Part shown: in pieces, positions 22,119 to 33,118 of the stretch
Position numbering within the stretch: the stretch's first letter is position 1
How the letters are laid out: every line of letters starts with the position of its first letter
Source of the DNA: Hydrangea macrophylla
Taxonomy: Eukaryota; Streptophyta; Magnoliopsida; Cornales; Hydrangeaceae
Assembly (NCBI GenBank): GCA_033977485.1
Contig: CM066993.1
Location: forward strand, 32,094,501 to 32,158,500
Length of the DNA stretch: 64,000 nucleotides
Direction of reading: 5' to 3'
Notes under the pieces: model-generated
Database searches by the model: none
What the model saw: only the letters and a program-made list of their open reading frames with translations
What the model was told of the DNA's origin: nothing
Made by a program: the position numbers and the translations under genes

Positions 22119-23471
22119 TTATCCCTTAATAGCTTTCTGAGGGACATATTGCAAGTGGAATTCTAATAATGTTAAGGACCATTTTGCCACTTTCCCAGTG
22201 ATAATTGGCCTTGACAACATGTTTTTAATAACATCAGTCTTACACATGACTTCTACTATTATAGGCAACATATAATATCTTAACTTAATGCAAGAAAAGA
22301 ACAAAGCCAAACATAACTTTTCAATTGATGTATATCTTTGTTCTACATCAGTCAGAACGCGGCTAAAATAATACACTGCTTGTTCTATGCCTCTATTATT
22401 AATTTGAACCAACAGACTTCCAATCGAATCATTAGAAGCTGAAATGTATAATCTCAAAGGCTTGTTTGGCGTAAGAGAAACTAAGACTGGTGACTTGGCA
22501 AGATATCCCTTGATTTGCTCAAAAGCCTGCTGGTGCTCTTGTTTCCATATGAATTCTTCCTCTGCCTTCAGTTTTAACAGTGGACAAAAAACTTTTGTTT
22601 TGCCTACACAATTAGAGAAAAAGCGGCGTAAAAAGTTAATTTGGCCGAGCAATCTCTGTAATTGCTTCTTTTTGGCTGGTGGTTTGGCCTCTATGATGAC
22701 CTTGGCTTTATTTTTATCAACTTCGATTCCCCTTTGGTGAACTAGAAAACCCAAAAAAATTCCAGCTGAGACACCAAATGCACATTTTAAAGGGTTCATT
22801 TTTAATTGATGGCATCTCATCCTTTCAAAACTTCTTGTCAAAAACTTTATGTGGTCGTCAAAAGTTGATTTTACTACCACGTCATCTATATAGACCTCCA
22901 TCCATTTTCCAATCATGTCATGGAATATGGCATTCATTGCTCGTTGGTAAGTTGCCCCAGTATTTTTTAATCCAAACGGCATCACCACCCATTCAAATGT
23001 TCCAATTGCCCATGGACACCAAAATGTTGTTTTTCTAACGTCATCTCTGGCTATAAAAATTTGGTTGTAGCCAGAATGTCCATCCATAAAGCTGAGGATC
23101 TCATGCCCGAACGCAGAACCGACCAACATGTCCGCAATGGGCATAGGATACTCATCTTTTGGAGTGGCTTTATTAAGATCTCTAAAATCTGTGCATATTT
23201 GCAATTTTCCATTCTTTTTTATAATAGGGACAATATTCGAAAGCCATTCAACATACCTAGTTGTACGGATGAATCTTGCCTTCAACAATCTTTCTACTTC
23301 CTCCTTGACCTTCAGGATAATCTCACTTGCCATTCTTCTTAGGGATTGCTTGTAAGGTTTGTACCCTGGCTTTATCCAAAGTTGATGTTCGACCAGACTT
23401 CTATCCAACCCAGACATCTCGTGGTAGTCCCAAGCAAAACAATCTTGGTATTGGACTAACAACTCGAGCAT
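22119..23471 (-). pseudogene. E3 reverse transcriptase and RNase H
   Basis: A 450-residue open stretch. RT blocks: KKNGKLQICTDFRDLNKATPKDEYPMP, SFMDGHSGYNQIF, VYIDDVVVKS (active site YIDD) and GFLVHQRGIEVDKNKAKVI. RNase H follows with LYISASNDSIGSLL and YSIEKLCLAL-type blocks, ending near the junction to the second RNase H. It aligns over its whole length with E4 pol. The upstream frame is broken at about 23472-23530. Confidence 0.85.
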
Positions 23472-23530
23472 TTTTTGTTTAAAATTCGTTAGAAGGAGTT
23501 GGCTTATGAATGTTATTCTCTGATGACCAT

Positions 23531-24496
23531 CTACCCCTCCAAGTTAACTTCTTCTAACGGATCTTGAACCTTGGCCTTACCATCATCCAATTTAGATGGG
23601 GCATATGGTATTTCAGACACTTGAATGTGGTCTAACACATCTTGATCAGTCTCTTCCTTCACACAATCTGCTAAACACACTGATTTATGGACTTGGGACT
23701 GCCCATCATCCTGAATTCGATCCATAATGTCAAGATATACTTCCATGTAGTGTTCTTCCATTTAAACAATATTGGCAGCTTAAGCATTTTCATGGCTTCC
23801 TCCACTTACTGTGGGAACGATCCCCTTGGGACATCCATTCTTGCCAATTCCCCAAAACCGCAATGGTGCTATTTCCATGTCATAGAATTTAGCTTCAGTT
23901 AGATGAGCCTCTACTAGAAATGGTTTCTTATCTGCTTCGACGACTTCTGGCTTATCTTCTTCTTCATTTCAAAAAATCAAACATTGGTGCAAAGTAGATG
24001 GCATACACCAAGCAGTGTGAATCCAATCACGACCAAGCAACACTTTATAATGAGAGGTAGTATTTACCACAAAAAATGTCGTTAAGGCAATCCTACTTCC
24101 AGTGGACACTGTGACTGGGATTACACCCTTTGGCTGGACTGATACCCTAGAAAATCCCACTATGGCCACATTGGCATCTATTAAATCTTCACTAGTTTTC
24201 TGTAATTTTTTAAGCATATGTGAGGGTAAAAAGTTAACGGAGGCTCCATTGTCTACCAGTACTTTGGACACTGGTACACCATTGAAATTGGCCTTAATAT
24301 ATAATGGTTTCAAGTGTTTGGCCATTCCAGCATTTGGCTTATCAAACACGATAGCCATTTTCTGTTTTGGTTCTGAAATCGGCACATTATGAACAGGGGG
24401 CTTTAGTGTTTGAGCTTCCTTCGTGATGCACACCATAGGCTCTGAATCATCATTAACGTCCCCTTCTAAACCATCAGGCTGCCAAGTATGAGACAC
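23531..24496 (-). pseudogene. E3 protease and protease-RT linker
   Basis: The 23969-24496 reading holds the retropepsin loop VLVDNGASVNFLPSHML and the LLGRDWIHTAWCMPSTLHQ end. The 23531-23761 reading is the acidic linker before RT (DGKAKVQDPLEEVNL), matching E4 at 56100. The two are separated by stops at 23762-23968. Confidence 0.8.
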
Positions 24497-24592
24497 GAAA
24501 TCCTATGGCATTACATACACCATGTTGTCATAGAAGGATAACAATGATCGTCCTATCTGGAAGGCCACATCATGTTCCACGTTTGCATTTTC

Positions 24593-26960
24593 TTACTGGC
24601 CTGAATCTGGGAAATCGACTGTATGCTGAGCATCAGTTTGGACCTGATCGCTCATAAGTGTTTCATCATCCTGAGATAAGTTTCCTAACTTATATTGGGC
24701 AAGGTTGTCCTCATCCTCTGAGCAGTTGGAGCTTAGAAGGTTTGCCAGTTGCTCAGCTTCAGTCTGAATTTGTCCACTCACAGGATTCTCTTCATCCCGA
24801 ATCATGCTTCCAAACTCAGACTGATCAAAGCTACTGTTGTCAGAGGGCTAACAAGCTGTCTTTTTTACCGTTGCCTGACCATCATGTTCATCAAATTCTA
24901 ATAAATCATCCCCCATTTCTTCAATGGCGTCATTTATCTTGGCTTCATCCTAATTCCCCATACTTTCATCAATCTTACGAATCCATTGATTGGACTTACC
25001 TTCAAATCTTTGAAAAAAATGGTTGTTTTTTCATCAAGGCAGTTCTTTTCCATAACATGCGCCTTTTTTGGGTTCGAGTTAAAAACGAAGGATCGTGATA
25101 CTGAGGGAATTTAGATGCTGGACATACATCCAACGCCCATCTTGTGGTACAGGTGGCAACACCATTCTCGGCTTGGTATTAGGGTATGTGGCTGGCTCCG
25201 AACCTCTTTTTTGACCTTGATTGACTGAACCTGTGGCTTTAGTCTGTGGATGATGATTCCTGTGTCTTTTTGGCTTGCTTTGCCTACTTGTTTGGGGTAT
25301 TATCACCTCTTTACCCTTATCTGGCCTATTCTTATACATTGTAACCTGAAAACCTCCTGGTCGTTGGACCACTCTGCTCTGATTGCTTTGTTTTCTAAGG
25401 GCTCCTCCAACATTTTCAAGCACATTATCTTGTTTCCAGAGCGGTACTGCCAACCTCTCTGCGCAACTGATACAGAGAATTGGCTATTTGCTGGCCTCTG
25501 CTAACACATTCAAAGACTTTATTGTCATAATGTATGATTCACAAGGATTAGAAGCATGATAATACACTCATGTCCTTGTTTCAAATGGTGGTGCTTCTGG
25601 GTTGAGGCTTCTAGACTGACCTCTAAGCCCTGCAATCTCATTTTTCACCCTTTTTTTAGAAGCATTCTTAATCTGCCATTGAGGTTTGACTGAATTTGTC
25701 ACGTTGGTAAAATTAGCTAATACCATATTGACATATGCTTCAGCTACAAACGGGTTTTGTCAACCTATTGCATAGGTCTATCATTAGGGAATTTTATGAC
25801 TCCATTTTTTATCCACTTTTGTATGGACTCACGAAATGTTGTACAATTATTGGTACTATGAGTTCATTTATTGTGCCATTTACAAAAAGTTTTCCCTTTT
25901 ATTTCATCGCTCGATGGCAAATCATGTGTTAATTTTATTTTCTTTTCTTTTACCAACCAATTGAAAGATCATGTCAGCTCTGGTAATATCAAAATCATAT
26001 TTTTTTAGTAGCCTTATCAGCCTGACTGGTGGTATTCTTTTCTTGAACTTGGGTTGGTTTACGCAGGACATCACATACGAATGGCTTTTGAGTGGTCATT
26101 TCAACAGCAGTGCATTCATATGTGCTTTCAACATCTTCATCAGCCTGACTTTCATCCTCGATTTGCACCAAGTGCGCAGGCTGATGATGTCCCTTGTAGT
26201 ACACACCCCTTGTATGATTTTTCTTTTGATTTTCCTCATCCATCACTTTTTCATATTGCACCACGACGTCAACAACATGGCACAAGTCAGTAAAGTATTG
26301 GCCCACAAAATGCATTCTGAGTGTAGATTTCAAATTATCAACAGCTAATCTGGCAACCTAGCCTTACATCTATTCTGTGCAGATTTAAACCTAGTGATAA
26401 ATGTTTCTACATTTTCTCCTACTTTTTTTTTAGTCTAGCTAAGTCAGCAACAGTCACGTCTGGGTCAGTCTGATGAAACTGACTATGGAAGATTCGTTCC
26501 ATATCCTGCCAAGTTTGGACAGAATCTGTAGGAAGGTTGACATACCAAGTGAAGGCAGGTCCAATAAGTGAATTGGCAAATAACCTTAGTTTTAACATAT
26601 CATTATACGAAACTTCACCACATTGTGTCGTGAAAATGGGCAATGTGCTCTAAAGTAGTTTGTCTATCCCCACCAGAGAACAGAGTGAATTTGGGTAGTC
26701 TAAAGTATCTAGGGAACTCGAGCATCCTATTAATAAAGTCTGGATATGGTTTTTGATATTTTGGACGTATGGGGGCCCTAAACACTCCACCAAACTGTGT
26801 CCTCAATTGGCCATTGACTTGCTCCCTGACTTGCTCGTGTACCTGTTCTCTGATTACATTTATCATTTCATCGCAGATGGCCTATCATTATGTGTCTGAG
26901 GTGTGGGTTGAGTCCTTGGTGGAATCGCTTAACCTTCCTGGCGGGGGTATCTATTATGTG
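24593..26960 (-). pseudogene. E3 Gag, fragmented
   Basis: Pieces from right to left: N-terminal REQVHEQVREQVNGQ coil and FRLPKFTLFSGGD (26615-26866); gag core LRLFANSLIGPAFTWYVNLPTDSVQTWQDM (26419-26643); a continuation at 25995-26333; a basic C-terminal region KPKRHRNHHPQTK (25079-25453); and acidic pre-protease pieces to 24593. The same blocks occur in order in the intact E4 Gag. At least five frameshifts or stops. The region 25455-25990 keeps only scattered zinc-knuckle-like homology. Confidence 0.7.
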
Positions 26961-26989
26961 TTAAGAAAAATGGGAAAGTAGCTCGAATT

Positions 26990-27560
26990 GTGTGGTACAC
27001 TCCCTGACTATCCAGTTCCCTTAAGTTAGACTCAGGAAATTCCTCTCTTGTTGGTCTCTTTCGTCCTCAGGGAAATACTTCTCAAGAAATCAAGACTTAA
27101 ATGCTTCCCAAGGAATTCTCCTCATAGCATCGATCCTAATTGTGGCTCTCTTAGCCTCCCACCAGTCGGCGATGGAGTAAGTCTGTTGAAATACAACTAG
27201 ACATCTCTTGTCAAGCTCGCTACATTCCAGGGCTTCAAAGATCAGCTCTAACTCTTGTATCCATTTTTTAGCTTTCCACGATTCTGCCATGCAAACGAAC
27301 TTCTAGGATCGCAGACCACGAAATTGTTCCAATAGCTTATCACATGTCTGTCTCGGAGGAGCAACGTAGTCGTTGCCACTATTTCCATTGTTAGCTCGGT
27401 GGGTGGCATTATTGTAGGTGTCGCCAACGTGTTCCATCCGTTGCATTAACGCTTCGAAGACTCCAGTTGGGTCCATACCCTCAGGAATGGGTGCTCCTCC
27501 AGTCAAGCTTGATATCTCATGTTCCCAGCCATAGTATTCCGTGTGAGGTGTACCTATGAA
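26990..27560 (-). pseudogene. Chromovirus Gag fragment
   Basis: Readings 27506-27303 and 27290-27090 form one interrupted gag: TGGAPIPEGMDPTGVFEALMQRM, then AESWKAKKWIQELELIFEALEC, FQQTYSIADWWEAKRA and WEAFKS, followed in frame after a stop by FLEKYFPEDERDQQEREF. This is the chromovirus gag domain. Homology ends near 27040, where E3 gag begins, so the gag C-terminus, zinc knuckle and protease start are missing. Confidence 0.75.
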
Positions 27561-27884
27561 ATATCTAATGATTAGCTGACAATCTTCTTAGGGAAATAAC
27601 CATAAATAAAACAACGAGAAGCATAGCACGAATCAAAATCACAACATAACATGAATTATGAAATGATAATAGAAATAATCAAAAGAAACGGTCTGCCACA
27701 TATACATCTTAAAGATGTACAGCATAGTACACAACAGATCACCTGTGTATCATGTAGTACATGATCCTATACAAGATCTAATCAAAAGAAATATAAACAA
27801 GACCACCACTGGTGGCTACCTATACAAAAAGGCTATGGTCAATAGCTGTCTATATAAGCGTCAAAAGTAAGTGAACAACATATG
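27561..27884 (-). other. Chromovirus sequence between leader ORF and gag
   Basis: AT-rich; no coding sequence, RNA gene or repeat recognised. Bounded on the right by the solo LTR. Confidence 0.5.
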
Positions 27885-30046
27885 TGGACACGCGGAATTC
27901 CACTTCTTTTTGTTTTTTGTTTGAAATTGATTTGGATCAAAGAAAAAAAAGGAAGGTCTATTGAAAATAGATAGAGAGTTGCCACTTGGTCTTTAGGAAC
28001 CAAGAAACTTAATTTTGACTCACCCAAATGGATAAAGGGCACCGGCCCTTCATAACCAAAGAACTTGGCTCAGTGTTTTGGTACGAAAGAGGAAGGAGCC
28101 TTTGTCGCAACTAAAACACCCTCAACTCGCCCCGTCTTTCGACGGGCCTCAATTAGCATCCAAATAATCATTTTATACTATGTTTGGTTTGACAAATAAT
28201 ACTATGATAGTGAATTACATCACACAAGAATTTTGAAATGGAAGATCGAAAGATAAGATATCATTCAAAAGATCTAAGCCAAGTAACACACAATGCAAAG
28301 GTGAAAGATCACACAAACAAACTTAGGAAAAATCGTCTAATTACATATCAAGTAATCAAGTTTTCCTAATCTAGGAGGGGACATGGATTGTTCTTGAAGC
28401 AAATAATCAAAGAGATCAAAATATACTTAGCAAGCTAGAGTGATGCATGTTAATCTTTGGGAAAAGAAGACCTCTCAATCCCCGGACGGATGAGAAAGGA
28501 GGATTAGATCGAGGGGAAGCATGAATGTGTGATCATGATCATTCTTTATAATCTTCTTAGATTAGGAGTTACAAAAAAAAAACCCCAAATGTTGCATGAA
28601 TGCAATATATGATCCTAGAATGTGCAAAGGTTGTTGTGTGTTTGTGTACATGGACATTCTAAAGTGACTTAGAAGTCTAAAATATGCATCAATGCATGAA
28701 GTAAATCATCATAGAATATGTACAAATGTAGTATGAATTACTTCCTAAGAGATGAACTAATTTGGAAAGTCATATGAACATCAAATCAAAGGATGGAAGT
28801 AAAAGTATACTTGCTGTGAATAGTGGACAGAACAGTGACATGACCTTGTGGAAAATAAAAAGTAGGGTTAGGAATGTTTTAAATGCATGATTTTTATGGA
28901 GATAATCCTTGGTGTGACTAGAACACAAATCAAAAAGCCAATCCTCAATAACTATTACATATTGAGAGAAATCATATTAACAATAGAGGTTATTCAGAAA
29001 CAGAGTCTGTACTATCGACTGAAATGTTATAACATCTTAGCAAATTAAAACAAAACATCTAGAGGCCGATATTATACAAACAGTTCCCTAAGACATTGAA
29101 GTTCAAGGGAAAAATAAGTTAGGACCACTCTTTTTGGAAAAGTTTTCTGTAAAACAAGTTGAAAGTCAACCTAGCTACTGTGACAGCAGAGGCAGAATGT
29201 TTGGAAGGAATGTTTGGGCGAAAATGGACCCCTTTCAAGTGCTTTCAAGTCAAGCCAAAAATCATGGGTGTTCTATAATGAGTTAGGAAGACTTTCCAAG
29301 TGGTCTTGCATCCTTACCTTGAGTTTTGAACTCAGAATAATTCTTTAAAACTAAACAACTCACTGTTTTGAAGATTTTTTTAGAAAAATAAGGTTTATTT
29401 CTTGGAATCCCAATATTGGGGGTTTTGAGGGGTTTTGAAAGTATATTTTCAGCTCTTAAATGGAGATTATGACCACTTGAAATATCAACATTTGAACTCA
29501 TATTAAGAGCCTCCAAGATTGTTGGAGACACTGTTTTATTTTGGAAATAACCTCAAGAATACATGGGGATGTATTGAGGTTGTAACCATCATCTATCAAA
29601 CATGTTTTTGAGGTCAAGAGCTACTATCCATAAGGATTCACTCACCTCAAACTTCATGTCCTCATCTATATGATGATGAACTAGTAAGTAAACAAGAAAA
29701 AGAAAAAGAAATGAGATAAGAGGAGATGAACATCAAAGTAAGCAAACAAGTATATAAACAATCAATAGATGATATTCAATGATGTATTGGACTTGTAGCT
29801 TGGTGTTTCACTCATGTGTGGTGACATTGGACATGGAAGTAGCTTTCTCTCTCTTAAATTCTCACTAAAATGGTGAAGTAAATGGAAGTAATGAAGTAAA
29901 AACAAAGTTTAGAACTCACTCTCTTGTTTGGAAATCAAAGAAGGAAGCTCCTTTTTCTCTCTACTCTAACCTTATCTCTACAACTTTCTCTCTAAAACTT
30001 TTCAAAGCTTGCATTTGACACCCCCAAAATGAGAAGTCAATGGGGG

Positions 30047-30054
30047 TTTATATA
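30047..30054 (-). promoter_or_regulatory. Solo LTR TATA box
   Basis: TATATAAA on the minus strand, about 150 bp downstream of two palindromes. Confidence 0.55.
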
Positions 30055-30198
30055 GGCCAATTTTGGGTGGTTTTGGGGTTTTAGAAGTACTTCCATTGGT
30101 CCCAAACATCTGTGAACATAGAACTACGTCGTTTTGGTTTCTAATTAATCCATTTGAACCCCCAAAAGAAATTACAAAAATAGACCATTCTGGGGGAG

Positions 30199-30236
30199 AG
30201 TGCCGCGGTGGCACTGGGCCTGTGCCGCCGTGGCAC
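30199..30236. repeat. Pair of GTGCC-GGCAC palindromes 22 bp apart
   Basis: GTGCCGCGGTGGCAC (30200-30214) and GTGCCGCCGTGGCAC (30222-30236), in an otherwise AT-rich LTR, upstream of the TATA box. Confidence 0.8.
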
Positions 30237-31152
30237 TGCTCCTCATTCGTCCAGATAATTCTTTTTAGGCCCCCAGAGGTTTTGGTATTCGCGAAAAGGC
30301 CCTATTTCGTCCAAAATTTATAGAAAATGCATATGAACTCCAATCTGAGCTTGTGATATACTGTTGGAAAGGTAATGGAGTCTATTTTCTGTAAAAAAAA
30401 TATTTCAGAGATAGGTCACTTTGAAAATTTTTGCAGTATTCGCGATAACAGCCGATTTGATCGTCTTTTTCACCTTCGAAAATTCATAATAAATTCGTTT
30501 TAAATTCAAAAATTATGTGCGATATACCGTTGGAAAGCTATTGACCTCTAGTATCTATGAAAAATATTTGAAAAATGATACGGTGCTCCGATTTCAAACT
30601 CAACTTTGGTCAAATTGGTCGAACTTGGGATTCCCCGGAAGTTCTAGAAACCTCTAGGTGCTCCCAAGAGGTGACATTTTTGTTCAATTTTCTTTTAAAA
30701 CTCATTTTAGTATTTTTCACATGATCTAGAATGATTCTGGAACTTTTTGGTAAATTTGGACAATTTTGGTCAAACCTTAGTCAAACTTGGTCAAACATTA
30801 GTCAAACCGGTTAATGGGGACTTTCTGGGAACTTCCGGGACTTTCGGGGGTCTCTGGGAGCCGACAATTTCATCTGGTCTTGCTTTAGAACTCATTTTAT
30901 TGCTTTTCTTATGACATAGCACATTTCCTTAACATTTGGTCCGAATTCGGGAGCGTTCGGGCTTTCAGGGGTATTTTGGTCATTCTGAGCATTTTGAGAG
31001 ATAGAACTAACTTCTAGAAGTCCTTTGAGTCTTTTTCGATCATTGTGAACCACCAAGCTATGGGTCTCCTAAATCTGATAGCCGACAAAATGGGGTGTTT
31101 ACAACATGTCTTAAAGTCAAAAGCAAAAGTCTAAGTCCTAAAGGGACTGGAC

Positions 31153-31649
31153 TCAAAAGTTGTCCATGTCAGATCCATAAATGGAAGCCTCATCCTCTGG
31201 GGAAACCTTAGACAAAACATCGTCCTCATCCATGTCATCATCATCCATCATATCTTCCTCTTCCAAATCCTTCTCAGGAAGCTCGGGTCCATCATGCTCC
31301 ACAACAACTCCTAAGTCTCCCACATCGGCCATATCGGCCTGGGTTACATCAAATGTAACCCATGGGGATGTGCAACCATCTCCTCAGCCTTTGCTATAGC
31401 ATGTGCCAACTTTGCTGCTCCTATCTCAAATCCATGGGGATGTGCAACCATCTCTGCAGGCCATTTTGATGCCAGTTATGCTATCACACCGCCTAGTAAA
31501 ACTGGCACTACAACGTCATCACCTGTATCATCCTTTGTTAAAGCCTTCTCCTCTATCGAGTAACCCTCTGCTACTACAATATCTACTCCAACTGGCACAT
31601 CCATACCAGTTGGGTTCTCCTCAGGATCATACTCTGGCTCCTCATCATC
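31153..31649 (-). pseudogene. Chromovirus leader ORF (ORF0), 3' part
   Basis: An acidic reading that continues, in frame across the AGTGT target site, from 40112-40557. Visible are DDEEPEYDPEENPTGMDVP, a twice-repeated EMVAHPHG encoded by a 72 bp direct repeat (31362 and 31434), and an Asp/Glu-rich end stopping at TGA 31153-31155. I do not recognise a family. It lies 5' of gag in the element. Stops near 31340-31360 and 31470 disrupt it. The function is unknown; charge composition suggests a disordered protein. Confidence 0.5.
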
Positions 31650-31654
31650 AGTGT
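31650..31654. repeat. Target-site duplication AGTGT, left copy
   Basis: Identical to 40107-40111 flanking the gag-protease LTR element. Confidence 0.92.
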
Positions 31655-33118
31655 TGGTCGGGCCAGTATCAAGATATAAAAAGTATTCTTTACTTTTCAA
31701 AAGATTTGTAGTGTGAAAGCAAAGGTCGAACCTACAGGGATTGATTAACTACAGCGACTTAATTTTAAAATCTAACTTTAGTTAATTATGAAAACGGATT
31801 TTGATTTGATTTTAATTAAACTAATAACAATAAAAATAAATCTAAACTATGAAAGCAATTAAAAGTGTTTTTGTAAATATGTAAAGGGAACCTAGGATTG
31901 CAAATTCACCACTAGCGTCATAATAAGGGTATTTATGAATTACTTTAGCTTATCAAGTTGGATGATAATGGGGAATTGTAGCTACAAGCCCAATTCCTCC
32001 GTCAAGAAAATAACTATGGTTCAAGCACCAACATAATCCATCTTCGGTTAGCACGAATTATCCCACACTAAACTAGGGTTGTGGTATAATCCGTCTAATC
32101 TAGGCATGGACTCTTCGGATACTTGATAGCACAATTCAATTTAAGCACCATTACATGTAAACAATCTATACAAGCACAGCAAATATAGATCATTGAGCAC
32201 ATCACAGTCAAAATAGATCTAAGACAAGAATAAACTTTGAAAGTAATGATTTAATCAATAGAAGTACGATTTATTTATAAAAATCCTCTAAACATGTAAC
32301 TGTCATCCATACATAATAAAACTAAAATAAAAACATAAATAAAACACTATTACTTGGCTAGGGTAAACCCTAGATCTAGGTTTAGTTTGCCATAGAATTG
32401 ATGAACGGCAAGAGGTTGATGGAGGAGGCCATGGAAATCCTTGATCTTCTTCTTCTTCTCCTTGTTTTCCTCTCTTCAATGGCTGGAGTTTTTGTGTATA
32501 TGGGTGTGTTTAATGTTGTGTAATGATGTGTAACCACAAAATTGATTTAGAATAGGATTTATATAGAGTTTGGAAGGATTTAGGAAGCTTTCCTAAGCCA
32601 AATCGCACTAAAACAGCTATATTTACGTTTCTGGACGTCATATGCACAAACCACCTTCGCTGGGCACTTTAATTTAATAAAATACGCGTTTTTGGTTTTT
32701 TCAAAGGTCGCTCGCGCGGCCCGCTCGCGCGAGGTCCTTTTTACTGCATTGCACGACTTTCGTAGAATTGCGATAACCTTTTGCTCGGAACTCGGATTGA
32801 CTCGCCGTTTGAAGCCACGCGTCCGTAACTCGAAGATCTACATTTTATATCTCGGAGAAATTTCTCAAATCCAAAGTATTCTTTATCAAAAATGCAATTT
32901 TTTGAGGCTGCTACTGCATTCATCTTTCACCGGAATCACCGTTTGAGCCCAGAATGACTTCCAAAGCCACTAATCATTGGATTTTGTGCATTTTCATATT
33001 AAAGCTCCAAAACCTACAAAATATAGAATACTTATTAAAAATCACTTAATAACTACATGAAATGGGCTAACAAAGCGTATTTTTAGAACTATAAACGACA
33101 ATTATTCGTCGCCGATCA
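31655..33118 (-). repeat. 3' LTR of the gag-protease element
   Basis: Minus strand TGATCGGCGACG... to ...CCGACCA; the terminal base pattern is TGATC...(GATCA mutated to GACCA). It includes the TATA box CTATATAAA at 32558-32566 and a CpG-rich palindrome pair at about 32710-32735. Confidence 0.92.

Larger units (their letters stand above)
15569..26990 (-). mobile_element. Decayed Tat-lineage element E3 with antisense gene; 5' LTR deleted
   Basis: In minus order: gag (about 26960-25080), protease, RT, RNase H, second RNase H, integrase (to 20159), then an opposite-strand gene (16664-19975), polypurine tract and 3' LTR (16243-15569). Proteins and order parallel E4. No 5' LTR or primer site is present; the right end joins chromovirus gag directly between about 26960 and 27040. 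Stops and frameshifts are numerous, so it is much older than E4. Confidence 0.78.
27885..31103 (-). repeat. Probable solo LTR of a Tat-type element (about 3.2 kb)
   Basis: The minus strand begins TGTAAACACCCC at 31103 and ends CGTGTCCA at 27885. Its 3' half matches the E1 LTR end, including AAAACACCC and the GGCCTC-AGCATCC block near 28150 (E1 7210). No primer site lies to the left and no polypurine tract to the right. Flanks ATATG (27880-27884) and ACATG (31104-31108) agree at four of five bases. It contains no coding sequence. Confidence 0.68.

Noticed and set aside
31181..31399. Plus-strand Ser-rich reading
   Set aside because: It is the shadow of the acidic minus-strand ORF0, which is continuous with 40112-40557.
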